This document shows positions 1 through 7,003 of a stretch of DNA of 13,900 bases, one piece after another. Positions within the stretch are counted from its first letter, which is position 1; every line of letters starts with the position of its first letter. The stretch is taken from assembly GCA_964473745.1 (NCBI GenBank), contig CAYYQE010000026.1, positions 1 to 13,900 on the forward strand, written 5' to 3'. Made by a program: the position numbers and the translations under genes. This DNA is from JABJMC01 sp964473745. Its GTDB lineage: Bacteria; Patescibacteriota; Gracilibacteria; UBA1369; UBA12473. Under the pieces are notes generated by a model. That model worked only from the letters and a program-made list of their open reading frames with translations, was not told where the DNA came from and did no database searches.

Positions 1-347
<347 letters not shown>

Positions 348-373
348 TTTTGTACGTACAAACTCTATGTATT

Positions 374-420
374 AGAGATGAGGTCCGTTTGGGCCTTTGG
401 TCCTAGCGGATTTTATCTCT
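374..420 (+). other. 23S-5S spacer hairpin, probable rRNA processing stem
   Basis: Within the 150-bp spacer between 23S and 5S, bases 374-387 pair with 407-420 over 14 consecutive positions. Three of these pairs are G-U, so the pairing is better in RNA than in DNA. The enclosed loop holds a second 5-bp stem (GGGCC with GGTCC around TTT). A long stem in a pre-rRNA spacer is the usual form of an RNase III-type processing site; that function is inferred. No tRNA gene is present in the spacer. A 12-bp palindrome TTGTACGTACAA lies just upstream at about 350-361. Confidence 0.6.
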
Positions 421-498
421 GATTCATTCTTTAACGTGCATTTTCTGAAAGTAATTTTGCGATTGAAAAATAGGTAAATAAACGTCCGATAAAAGGTC

Positions 499-620
499 CT
501 GTCTTGGTGGCTATTGCGAGTGGGGTACACCTGTTCTCATCTCGAACACAGAAGTTAAGCCACTCAGCGCCGATGGTACTGCATCAATAGTTGTGGTAGA
601 GTAGGTCGCCGCCAAGACAG
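499..620 (+). rRNA. rrf: 5S ribosomal RNA
   Basis: The sequence has the 5S hallmarks: terminal helix I (CCTGTCTTGG at 498-507 with CCAAGACAGG at 612-621), the conserved loop segment CATCTCGAACACAGAAGTTAAGC, and GCCGATGGTACTGC in the 3' half. Length is about 120 nt, as expected. It lies 150 bp downstream of 23S in the same direction, consistent with one rRNA operon. A short T run (GGCTTTTTAT) directly follows the last stem and may assist termination. Only about 25 bp separate it from the convergent gene's stop codon. The ends may be off by one or two bases. Confidence 0.95.
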
Positions 621-644
621 GGCTTTTTATGAATTTTTTTGAAG

Positions 645-3641
645 TTAATTGCGCCTTTTATCCTGGATTCTTTGGTCCATTAATTGGAAATTGTTGGAAG
701 TTACTTGAATTGTTGAATAGGTTTTTTTGATTTCTAAAATACTACGCATTAAGTCATAAGCAGTGGCTGGAGCAACTGGTTTTAGGTTGGCTACAAGTGA
801 TATAGTGTTTGCTCGATTATGACTGGGATCTTCGTCTGGGTCTTCGGCGGTCCACATACTGTCTATGTTTATTCCCCAACGTTTGAATTGAGCCCCTAAT
901 TTGCCTACGATTCCAGGTTCATTTGGTAGATTGACTTCAATAAAAAAACCATCTTGTACCACATCAAAAAATTCTTCGTTTTGATGATCAATATATCCTT
1001 CCGCAAATAGTTCTACTGGGTTGAGTTGACCCATGCCTATTTCTTTTAACATGTTGCTTTTTATAGTTTTTAATCGTTTTTCGGCCGCGGGTAATTCTAG
1101 AGATTTTTTTTCTAAGTCTTTTCTTAATTTGGCTAGAAATCTAATAGTTTTTGGAGCTTGCGGTAGAGCTTCGTGTTTTTCAATAAGTTCTGGGATTTTG
1201 TGTTCTATGGAATATTTTAGTCTTTCTACCTGGATGAATACACTTTGTCTGGCTGTTAAATGACTTAATATTCTGGTCATTTGCTGAGTATCTTGGAAAT
1301 TAAATACTTCTCTTAAGGTTTCTAAATAAGCCAACCCATGAAAAGGGGTTAATGTTGGAAGCATTTTTTCTCTTGTTGTGAAGACTTCACGCAACTTTTC
1401 TTGGCCTTGGCTACTGGCAAAACACATCCAATCTAATTCAACAGCAGTACCTTTTTTGATGTATTGGGCATCCGGGTGGTCAAGATCAGTTACAACATTG
1501 ATCGTGGCTCTATCTGGAATTGGATCTAAGGGTCCTATTTCGCGGGCAATAGTTCCACTTCCGATTTCGTCTCGCACCACAAATCCCTTACATTCATCTA
1601 GTAAATCTTGGTGAATACGCGCTGCAAAATCAATACAATTTTGTCCTTCTAACATCTTGATTTCATCTCCTTTTGGAGTGTAAACAGTTATTTCTTTAGG
1701 TTGCAAAACTTCGCGATCTAAAAGATCAAAAATTTGAAGTCGGTAGAGGCGATGTCTGGTCTTTTTTAGAATTCTGTCAAAAGCAGAGCGAACAGCTTCT
1801 GGTAAGCGATCTTGAGTAGTTGAAATTAACCCTCGAGGGCGAAGCATTTCTGTTTGGCGGTCGTTGATGCGAACTTGAAGGGCGGTTGATTGGCAACCTT
1901 CGGCAAAGAGTTCGTGATTATGACTTTTAAAAGATACTCCACTGCTGGAGTCGTAATCAACTGTTCCTTGCCAACCTTCTCCTAAGTCGGCTTTTAAGGC
2001 ACGGGCTGTTTTGGCTCGAACAGTTTCGAGTTGTTGTTTGCGGTAGTTTTCGAGTTGTCTGTCTTTTAAAGAGGCGAGTTTTGTTTCTTTGATTCCGCGA
2101 TATTTGCTATCACCTGGTAATTCAGCTAGTTCTCGCTCTAGATCATCAATTTCATTTTGGTCTTTTTTAACCTTATCTCTGAGAGGTTTGTTGGTGTCGA
2201 CTTTTCTGATTGGTTTGAGTTGAATATATAGTTCGAACATGGGGTCAGTTCCGTCGATGAGTGGTCGGTATTCAGGATTATCTATTTGTTCAGGATTAGC
2301 TACTTCGGCAAATTGTCTAGGCCTTAAAGCGATGTATTCGACTCGCGGGTCAGCCTTAACTCGGCGAAGGCGGTTACGGAGCTCTCTACTAGTACGAGTT
2401 CCTCTTTGGATAGGGCCAAGGAATCGTTCAAATTGTTCTTCTCTTCTTTTTTCGAAATGCGCAACAGCTTCTGGGTTAGAGAAACGGAAGCTGTGCTCAA
2501 GTAAAAAATTGTAAATTCTTTGCAGACCAATAACTCTGGCAATACGAGCATAAAAATGGCTGGTTTGCGAAGAGATTGTTTGCTGCCTTTGACTAGGAGC
2601 AGTTTCGTCAGGAGCATTTTTGCCTTCTAAATCAGTAATATTATGACTTCGATCACCGCAACGTACTCCAATGATACGGGGGCCTCTAAGTAGTGTTTCT
2701 TGAAGAAGAATGTAGGCACTGGTGGCGTCTTGATATTCTTTGCGTGCTTTTTTGGGAATATTGCTGGGAATACCGAGTTCTCTGATTAAGTCTTCGTCTT
2801 TTGATTTAGTAACACCACGAACTAGTTGAGCAACTTTTTCTTGAATTGCTAGAATTTTTGCTAGGGATTCTTCGTCATCAATTTTTCGGCCAATATCAAT
2901 AAGCGGCTTGGGATTGTAAAATTCTTCGCATAAAAAAGCATCGGTGTTGATATGGGGGCCGACATTTTTTTTGGAAGGTTTTTTCTTTTTGCGGGGTGGT
3001 TTGTGAAATTTTTTAAACTCTGTTGGTGGTTCCGCTGGTTTTGGTGGTTGGTGCAGTTCTGGGAGATCTTCAACATCATCGTGATGAAGGGCGGCTAGAA
3101 TACTTGGTAAACCGGTTAAACCAATTTCACGAATGAGGTTTAAACAGGATCCAAATAAATGCTTTCGAGCATATAATCCGCCGCTTTGACGGTTTTTGTT
3201 TTGAAAGTGGCGGTCTACATTCCACATTTCGTAACAAATAATGAGCAGAGCTTCGTAAGGGAGAGGCTCTAACCCTTGGCAAAATCTAACCCGTTGGGCT
3301 GACAAAATAATGATTTTAGCGCTGGTGCGTAGTTCTTGATCAATTCCTGGATGTCCGGCGTGCGTATAGTGTTCGTTTAAACCATCAGTTAACATTTGAT
3401 CAAAAACGCGATCAATAAAATCCATCTGAGAAGTTTCTTCAATTTGTTGTTGGGTTTTTTCTTCTGGGGTTTGGCGTTTGTCGTAAAGAATTGCCCATTT
3501 GGGCAGACCAGCGTCTGGGTCAATTTTTTTTAATTCAGGCTGAATTTCATCCCAAATCAGTTCGTTTGAATAGGAGGATTCAAGGGCGTGTAAATTAAGT
3601 TGGGCGTGGTCGGGTGGAAGTTGGCCGACTGAATTTTTCAT
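645..3641 (-). CDS. Divergent RelA/SpoT-like protein: HD hydrolase, no recognisable synthetase, TGS, ACT
   Basis: This 998-residue protein has the overall order of a long RSH (ppGpp) enzyme. The HD domain (about 75-400) keeps the known hydrolase positions: R151, H161, H187-D188 with E191-D192 (LHHDDVED), and GDRSHN with D330 and N334. A helical segment at 351-395 matches the conserved RSH linker. A Pro/Lys-rich insertion at about 196-226 widens the gap between the two metal motifs. Where the synthetase should sit (about 410-640) I see none of its motifs. Instead there is a charged, coiled-coil-like stretch (about 484-550) and unfamiliar sequence. A TGS domain follows (about 650-720, TVYTPKGDEI), and an ACT domain closes the protein (about 898-980). 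A (p)ppGpp or related nucleotide hydrolase role is therefore plausible; synthesis is unlikely. It starts at ATG 3639-3641, without a Shine-Dalgarno sequence, 15 nt after a predicted transcription start. Confidence 0.85.
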   Translation of the reverse strand: MKNSVGQLPPDHAQLNLHALESSYSNELIWDEIQPELKKIDPDAGLPKWAILYDKRQTPEEKTQQQIEETSQMDFIDRVFDQMLTDGLNEHYTHAGHPGIDQELRTSAKIIILSAQRVRFCQGLEPLPYEALLIICYEMWNVDRHFQNKNRQSGGLYARKHLFGSCLNLIREIGLTGLPSILAALHHDDVEDLPELHQPPKPAEPPTEFKKFHKPPRKKKKPSKKNVGPHINTDAFLCEEFYNPKPLIDIGRKIDDEESLAKILAIQEKVAQLVRGVTKSKDEDLIRELGIPSNIPKKARKEYQDATSAYILLQETLLRGPRIIGVRCGDRSHNITDLEGKNAPDETAPSQRQQTISSQTSHFYARIARVIGLQRIYNFLLEHSFRFSNPEAVAHFEKRREEQFERFLGPIQRGTRTSRELRNRLRRVKADPRVEYIALRPRQFAEVANPEQIDNPEYRPLIDGTDPMFELYIQLKPIRKVDTNKPLRDKVKKDQNEIDDLERELAELPGDSKYRGIKETKLASLKDRQLENYRKQQLETVRAKTARALKADLGEGWQGTVDYDSSSGVSFKSHNHELFAEGCQSTALQVRINDRQTEMLRPRGLISTTQDRLPEAVRSAFDRILKKTRHRLYRLQIFDLLDREVLQPKEITVYTPKGDEIKMLEGQNCIDFAARIHQDLLDECKGFVVRDEIGSGTIAREIGPLDPIPDRATINVVTDLDHPDAQYIKKGTAVELDWMCFASSQGQEKLREVFTTREKMLPTLTPFHGLAYLETLREVFNFQDTQQMTRILSHLTARQSVFIQVERLKYSIEHKIPELIEKHEALPQAPKTIRFLAKLRKDLEKKSLELPAAEKRLKTIKSNMLKEIGMGQLNPVELFAEGYIDHQNEEFFDVVQDGFFIEVNLPNEPGIVGKLGAQFKRWGINIDSMWTAEDPDEDPSHNRANTISLVANLKPVAPATAYDLMRSILEIKKTYSTIQVTSNNFQLMDQRIQDKRRN

Positions 3642-3650
3642 GAGTTTTAA

Positions 3651-3690
3651 AAAAGGTGTTTAATTATACACCTTTTCCTGTTTTTCTCAA
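3651..3690 (-). promoter_or_regulatory. Promoter of the RSH-like gene, overlapping an inverted repeat
   Basis: Read on the minus strand, TTGAGA (3685-3690), a 16-bp spacer and a perfect TATAAT (3663-3668) form a sigma-70-type promoter with a predicted start near 3656, giving a leader of about 15 nt. The -10 lies inside a 9-bp inverted repeat (AAAAGGTGT at 3651-3659 with ACACCTTTT at 3668-3676). On the minus strand this repeat is followed by a T run, so it could also act as a weak intrinsic terminator for the upstream TraC-like gene, or as an operator. The promoter is well supported; the second role is a guess. Confidence 0.65.
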
Positions 3691-3705
3691 GCAATTTTTG
3701 ATTGC

Positions 3706-4554
3706 TTAATCTTCTTCTTCCTCGATTGTTTTAGGATCAACGAGGTCTTCATCGTGTTGGACATCTAACTCATCACTTTTGTTGATTTTTTGAAGACGAG
3801 AAGTGCGAGGATTGTAGCATTCGTAAAACAAAGTTACTAGCTCGGGAGTAGTAAGTGGGTCTGCTTTTAAGCCGGCGTTTTGAAGCCCTGATTTGACAAT
3901 ATTTAGTCGTTGCATAAGGCCTTTTCGGAGAGTCTCGAATTCACGGTGACGTTGTCTGAGGTCAGTGATGTTGTCTCGAGATGACATGAATTGCATGAAT
4001 TTTTGAACCATTGTCACTTTTTTGGCGCGTGGTGGATCGTAGGGGACTATCACATAAAATTCTTTTTGCATGATGTCAGCGTATTCAATTAAACGCTTAA
4101 TATAGTCCATATAGTCGAGAGTTTGTTCTTTTAGGAGTTTGTTTTCTTGTTTGTCGGCAATGTCTTCAAGAGAATCAAGATAATTGTCTAAATCAAGTTT
4201 TTTGGAGCGAACGACAATTTGAATAGGAAACTCTAGTGAATTTAAAAAGTTTTGATATCCGTAAATAATGGAATTTTGTTCTTCCTCGGATTTTAGATGA
4301 ACATTGACGCTAGAAGTTTTTAAAACAGCGCGAAGGCCTCCGTTTTTTAGAATGGCAAGATTATCGCGAATTTCAGCTACCGAGAGGTGCATTTGCGTGC
4401 TGCTAGCTACTGTTTTTTTGGCATTTTTTACCGTGCTTTTAGGTTTTTGTTCAGCTGCTTCAGTTTTGGCGGGAGCGTCGGTTTTGCCAGTGGCAGGAGC
4501 ATCGGCTTTGCCAGTTTTGGCTGGTTGCTGTGCTGGTGGTTGAGTTTGAGTCAT
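3706..4554 (-). CDS. Stand-alone TraC/VirB4 N-terminal-like protein
   Basis: This 282-residue protein has two parts. Residues 1-50 are a disordered Pro/Ala/Lys linker with a small repeat (GKADAPA, then GKTDAPA). Residues 55-215 resemble the N-terminal TraC-like domain that precedes the ATPase in VirB4/TraC proteins of type IV secretion: VAEIRDNLAILKNGGLRAVL, then VNVHLKSEEEQ, FLNSLEFPIQIVV and KLDLDNYL. There is no Walker A or B motif, so it is not an ATPase. The C-terminus is strongly acidic. Its ATG is 3 nt after the PrgI stop codon, so the two are surely co-transcribed and probably coupled. In many CPR genomes the same pair sits near a separate VirB4-type ATPase, which is absent here. Role inferred: part of a cell-envelope secretion or pilus-like complex. 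Confidence 0.7.
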   Translation of the reverse strand: MTQTQPPAQQPAKTGKADAPATGKTDAPAKTEAAEQKPKSTVKNAKKTVASSTQMHLSVAEIRDNLAILKNGGLRAVLKTSSVNVHLKSEEEQNSIIYGYQNFLNSLEFPIQIVVRSKKLDLDNYLDSLEDIADKQENKLLKEQTLDYMDYIKRLIEYADIMQKEFYVIVPYDPPRAKKVTMVQKFMQFMSSRDNITDLRQRHREFETLRKGLMQRLNIVKSGLQNAGLKADPLTTPELVTLFYECYNPRTSRLQKINKSDELDVQHDEDLVDPKTIEEEED

Positions 4555-4557
4555 GAT

Positions 4558-5010
4558 TTAAGGATTTTGAGTATCTAAAAGGTCATTATGTGTATCTAAA
4601 ATAGCGGTAAGTTCATCGAGATCTTTTAAGTCTTTGGGAGCTTTGTCCTGTTGTTTGGCTTGCTCCATTTCAGCTTTGGTTTTTGGTTTGGGTTGGGTAA
4701 CAGAAATAAACACTTCTCCACCGCCAGAGGCCCAAACTCTTCGGCGAGGTTTAAATTGATATTCAAGTGCTAAAAATATGAATTGAATAAAAGGAATTCC
4801 TTTTATTTTCAGAAAAGCTACTGCCAGAGTGATCATCCCAACAATTGCCACTGGGATAAGCCAAACAGTCAAAACATACACTTTGGCTAAGCTTATATAG
4901 ATGAAATAATCGATACCACCACCCACCCCCACAATAATTAATTGTTTGAGGGTCAGAGGTCCAACAATTTTGTCCTCCATCTGAACGTCTTGTGGGATTT
5001 TGAACTGCAT
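4558..5010 (-). CDS. PrgI-family membrane protein
   Basis: This 150-residue protein starts with the typical PrgI pattern (FKIPQDVQMEDKIVGPLTLKQ), followed by two closely spaced membrane helices at about 22-41 and 44-67. After these comes a basic segment ending in EYQFKPRRRVW (about 83-93), and then a charged soluble tail. PrgI proteins are small inner-membrane components of Gram-positive type IV secretion systems, usually encoded just before the VirB4-like ATPase. Here the gene is first in a minus-strand unit with the TraC-like protein. Its ATG has no Shine-Dalgarno sequence and lies about 20 nt after a strong predicted promoter. Family assignment is good; the exact complex is unknown. Confidence 0.82.
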   Translation of the reverse strand: MQFKIPQDVQMEDKIVGPLTLKQLIIVGVGGGIDYFIYISLAKVYVLTVWLIPVAIVGMITLAVAFLKIKGIPFIQFIFLALEYQFKPRRRVWASGGGEVFISVTQPKPKTKAEMEQAKQQDKAPKDLKDLDELTAILDTHNDLLDTQNP

Positions 5011-5037
5011 TTTGTTTTATTTGAGTTTTATCATGTA

Positions 5038-5066
5038 AGTATACCAGATTTTGGAGATTGAATCAA
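5038..5066 (-). promoter_or_regulatory. Extended -10 promoter of the prgI/TraC-like operon
   Basis: On the minus strand TTGATT (5061-5066), a 17-bp spacer and TATACT (5038-5043) preceded by TGG form a near-consensus promoter with an extended -10. Predicted start is near 5031, 20 nt before the prgI ATG. Its -35 would lie inside lepA if lepA began at the upstream TTG (5051), which favours the lepA ATG at 5108. Confidence 0.65.
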
Positions 5067-5070
5067 CTCC

Positions 5071-5099
5071 TGGATTTAGCAATTCACTTCTGATAGACT
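5071..5099 (+). promoter_or_regulatory. Weak candidate promoter of lepA
   Basis: An extended -10 (TG at 5091-5092, then TAGACT at 5094-5099) lies 17 bp after a poor -35 (TGGATT). If real, transcription would start about 2 nt before the lepA ATG, giving a nearly leaderless mRNA. The match is weak, and no better plus-strand candidate was seen in the 97-bp divergent gap. Confidence 0.25.
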
Positions 5100-5107
5100 T
5101 GGCGCAA

Positions 5108-6913
5108 ATGAATATTCGCAATTTTTGTATTATCGCTCATATTGATCATGGGAAGTCCACGTTGGCTGATCGTTTTCTAGAAGTTACGGGAACGGTTGCC
5201 AAGCGTGACATGAAACATGGACAGCTTTTGGATACTATGGACTTGGAACAGGAGAGAGGAATTACAATTAAGCTTCAGCCGGTGCGAATGTTTTGGGAAA
5301 AAGATGATGAGAAATACCAATTAAACCTGATAGATACTCCTGGGCATGTGGATTTTAGTTACGAGGTTTCGCGTAGTTTAGCGGCTTGTGAAGGGGCGAT
5401 TTTGGTAGTGGATGCGACGCAAGGCATCCAGGCGCAGACTTTGGCTAATTCTTATATGGCCTTGGAACATGATCTGACTATTATTCCAGTCTTAAATAAA
5501 ATTGATTTACCAGCCGCTGAGCCGGAAAGACGTATTCAGGAGCTTAAGAATGCTTTTGGCTTCTCTGAGGACGAAATTATCTCTGTTTCCGCTAAAGAGG
5601 GGACTAATGTGGAGGAATTGCTTAACCGGGTAATTGATTTGGTTCCGCCACCACCTCCGAAAAGCGAGAAAGAAGGAGCAAAGGCCTTAATTTTTGATTC
5701 ACTTTATGATTCTTATCGAGGTGTAGTGGCTTATGTGCGGGTAGTGGATGGTGAGTTTAAACGTGGTGATAAAGTTCGATTTTTAAATACTAAAACCGAA
5801 GTTGAAGTTTTGGAGGTTGGGTATTTACAATTAAAAATGGTAAAAGCTGACAAGCTGTCAAAAGGAGAGGTTGGTTATATAATAACAGGAGTAAAATCTG
5901 TAGATGAAGCCCGGGTGGGTGATACGATTTGGCATAAAGAAAAAACAAAATTGGATCCAAATGACGTTAAATCTCTTCCGGGTTATAAAAAAGTAACTCC
6001 GTTTGTGTTTGCCAGTATTTATTGTTCGGATAACAAGGATTACCCAATGCTGCGGGATGCCCTGGATAAATTGAGTTTAAATGATTCGGCGCTGACTTTT
6101 GAGCCTGAGCAATCAACGGCGCTGGGGCATGGTTTTCGTTGCGGATTTTTGGGGCTTTTACATTTAGATATTGTGCAGGAACGATTGGAGCGCGAGTATG
6201 ATTTGGATTTGGTAGTAACAGCGCCAGGGGTTTCGTATCGAATTATTCGGACTGATGGGGATGAGGAGGTGGTTTCAAACCCTGCTTTTTTACCTGATAA
6301 AACACATTACACAGTTATTAAGGAGCCTTGGATTGCGATTGAGATTTTGGTGCCCAAGGAATATGTGGGCAAGGTTATGACTTTGCTTGATGATTGTCGC
6401 GGCATACAAAAATCTATGAAGTACTTGGATGAAACGCGGGCAGTTTTGAATTATGAAGTGCCATTGGCGGAAATTGTGATGGATTTCTTTGATATTTTAA
6501 AAAGTATAAGTTCGGGGTACGCGTCCATGAGTTATGAATTTTTGGATTATCGCGCTGGGGATTTGGTGAAATTAGATATTTTGGTTTCGGGGGAAAAGTT
6601 AGAGGCATTATCTACTATCATACATAAGGATGCGGCTCATAATCGAGGTTCTGTAATCTGTAAAAAGCTTAAAGAGATTATGAACCGACAGAATTTTGAA
6701 GTGCCAATTCAGGCGGCTATTGGTGGTAAAATTGTGGCCAGAGAAACGCTGGGAGCTTTTCGTAAGGATGTGACTGCAAAATTATATGGCGGTGATGTAA
6801 CTCGTAAACGTAAGCTGCTAGAAAAGCAGAAAAAAGGTAAAAAACGGATGAAAATGATGGGTAAGGTTTCGGTGCCGCAGGAGGCTTTTATGGCGGTATT
6901 GAGGAGAGAATAA
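5108..6913 (+). CDS. lepA: Elongation factor 4 (LepA), ribosome-associated GTPase
   Basis: LepA is a translational GTPase that acts on stalled or mis-set ribosomes and has been implicated in ribosome biogenesis. From the ATG at 5108 the protein is 601 residues, the family's usual length, and begins at once with the P-loop (AHIDHGKST, residues 10-18). Other G motifs are visible: RGITIK (switch I), DTPGH and NKID. The C-terminal LepA-specific domain is intact (VPIQAAIGGKIVARETLGAF, then YGGDVTRKRKLLEKQKKGKK). An in-frame TTG at 5051 would add 19 residues with no family counterpart and would overlap the opposing promoter, so the ATG is preferred. There is no Shine-Dalgarno sequence. It is transcribed divergently from prgI, with no visible functional link. 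Confidence 0.97.
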   Translation: MNIRNFCIIAHIDHGKSTLADRFLEVTGTVAKRDMKHGQLLDTMDLEQERGITIKLQPVRMFWEKDDEKYQLNLIDTPGHVDFSYEVSRSLAACEGAILVVDATQGIQAQTLANSYMALEHDLTIIPVLNKIDLPAAEPERRIQELKNAFGFSEDEIISVSAKEGTNVEELLNRVIDLVPPPPPKSEKEGAKALIFDSLYDSYRGVVAYVRVVDGEFKRGDKVRFLNTKTEVEVLEVGYLQLKMVKADKLSKGEVGYIITGVKSVDEARVGDTIWHKEKTKLDPNDVKSLPGYKKVTPFVFASIYCSDNKDYPMLRDALDKLSLNDSALTFEPEQSTALGHGFRCGFLGLLHLDIVQERLEREYDLDLVVTAPGVSYRIIRTDGDEEVVSNPAFLPDKTHYTVIKEPWIAIEILVPKEYVGKVMTLLDDCRGIQKSMKYLDETRAVLNYEVPLAEIVMDFFDILKSISSGYASMSYEFLDYRAGDLVKLDILVSGEKLEALSTIIHKDAAHNRGSVICKKLKEIMNRQNFEVPIQAAIGGKIVARETLGAFRKDVTAKLYGGDVTRKRKLLEKQKKGKKRMKMMGKVSVPQEAFMAVLRRE

Positions 6914-6943
6914 AATTTTACATATTGCCTCCTATCTCTTAAG

Positions 6944-6972
6944 TTGCTTTAAAGGTGTTTTTCTGGTAAAAT
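6944..6972 (+). promoter_or_regulatory. Promoter of the binding-protein/phosphatase operon
   Basis: TTGCTT (6944-6949), a 17-bp spacer and TAAAAT (6967-6972), preceded by CTGG, form a good sigma-70-type promoter with a start near 6979. This leaves about 25 nt to the ATG at 7004. It means the two downstream genes need not depend on lepA read-through. Confidence 0.6.
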
Positions 6973-7003
6973 AGATAGATTTAAATTGCCTAATTTGAAC
7001 CTC

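Noticed and set aside
645..3641. Ordinary bifunctional ppGpp synthetase/hydrolase
   Set aside because: The hydrolase, TGS and ACT parts are visible, but no synthetase motif could be found between residues 410 and 640.
1033..4578. Open frames on the plus strand opposite the minus-strand genes
   Set aside because: They are short, have no family resemblance, and lie entirely within well-supported genes on the other strand.
5051..5107. Upstream TTG start for lepA
   Set aside because: It adds 19 residues absent from the family and overlaps the -35 of the divergent prgI promoter; the ATG at 5108 gives the canonical N-terminus.
6986..7003. Upstream TTG start for the binding protein
   Set aside because: It would leave only about 7 nt after the predicted transcription start; the ATG at 7004 is a better codon and keeps the basic N-terminus and membrane anchor.
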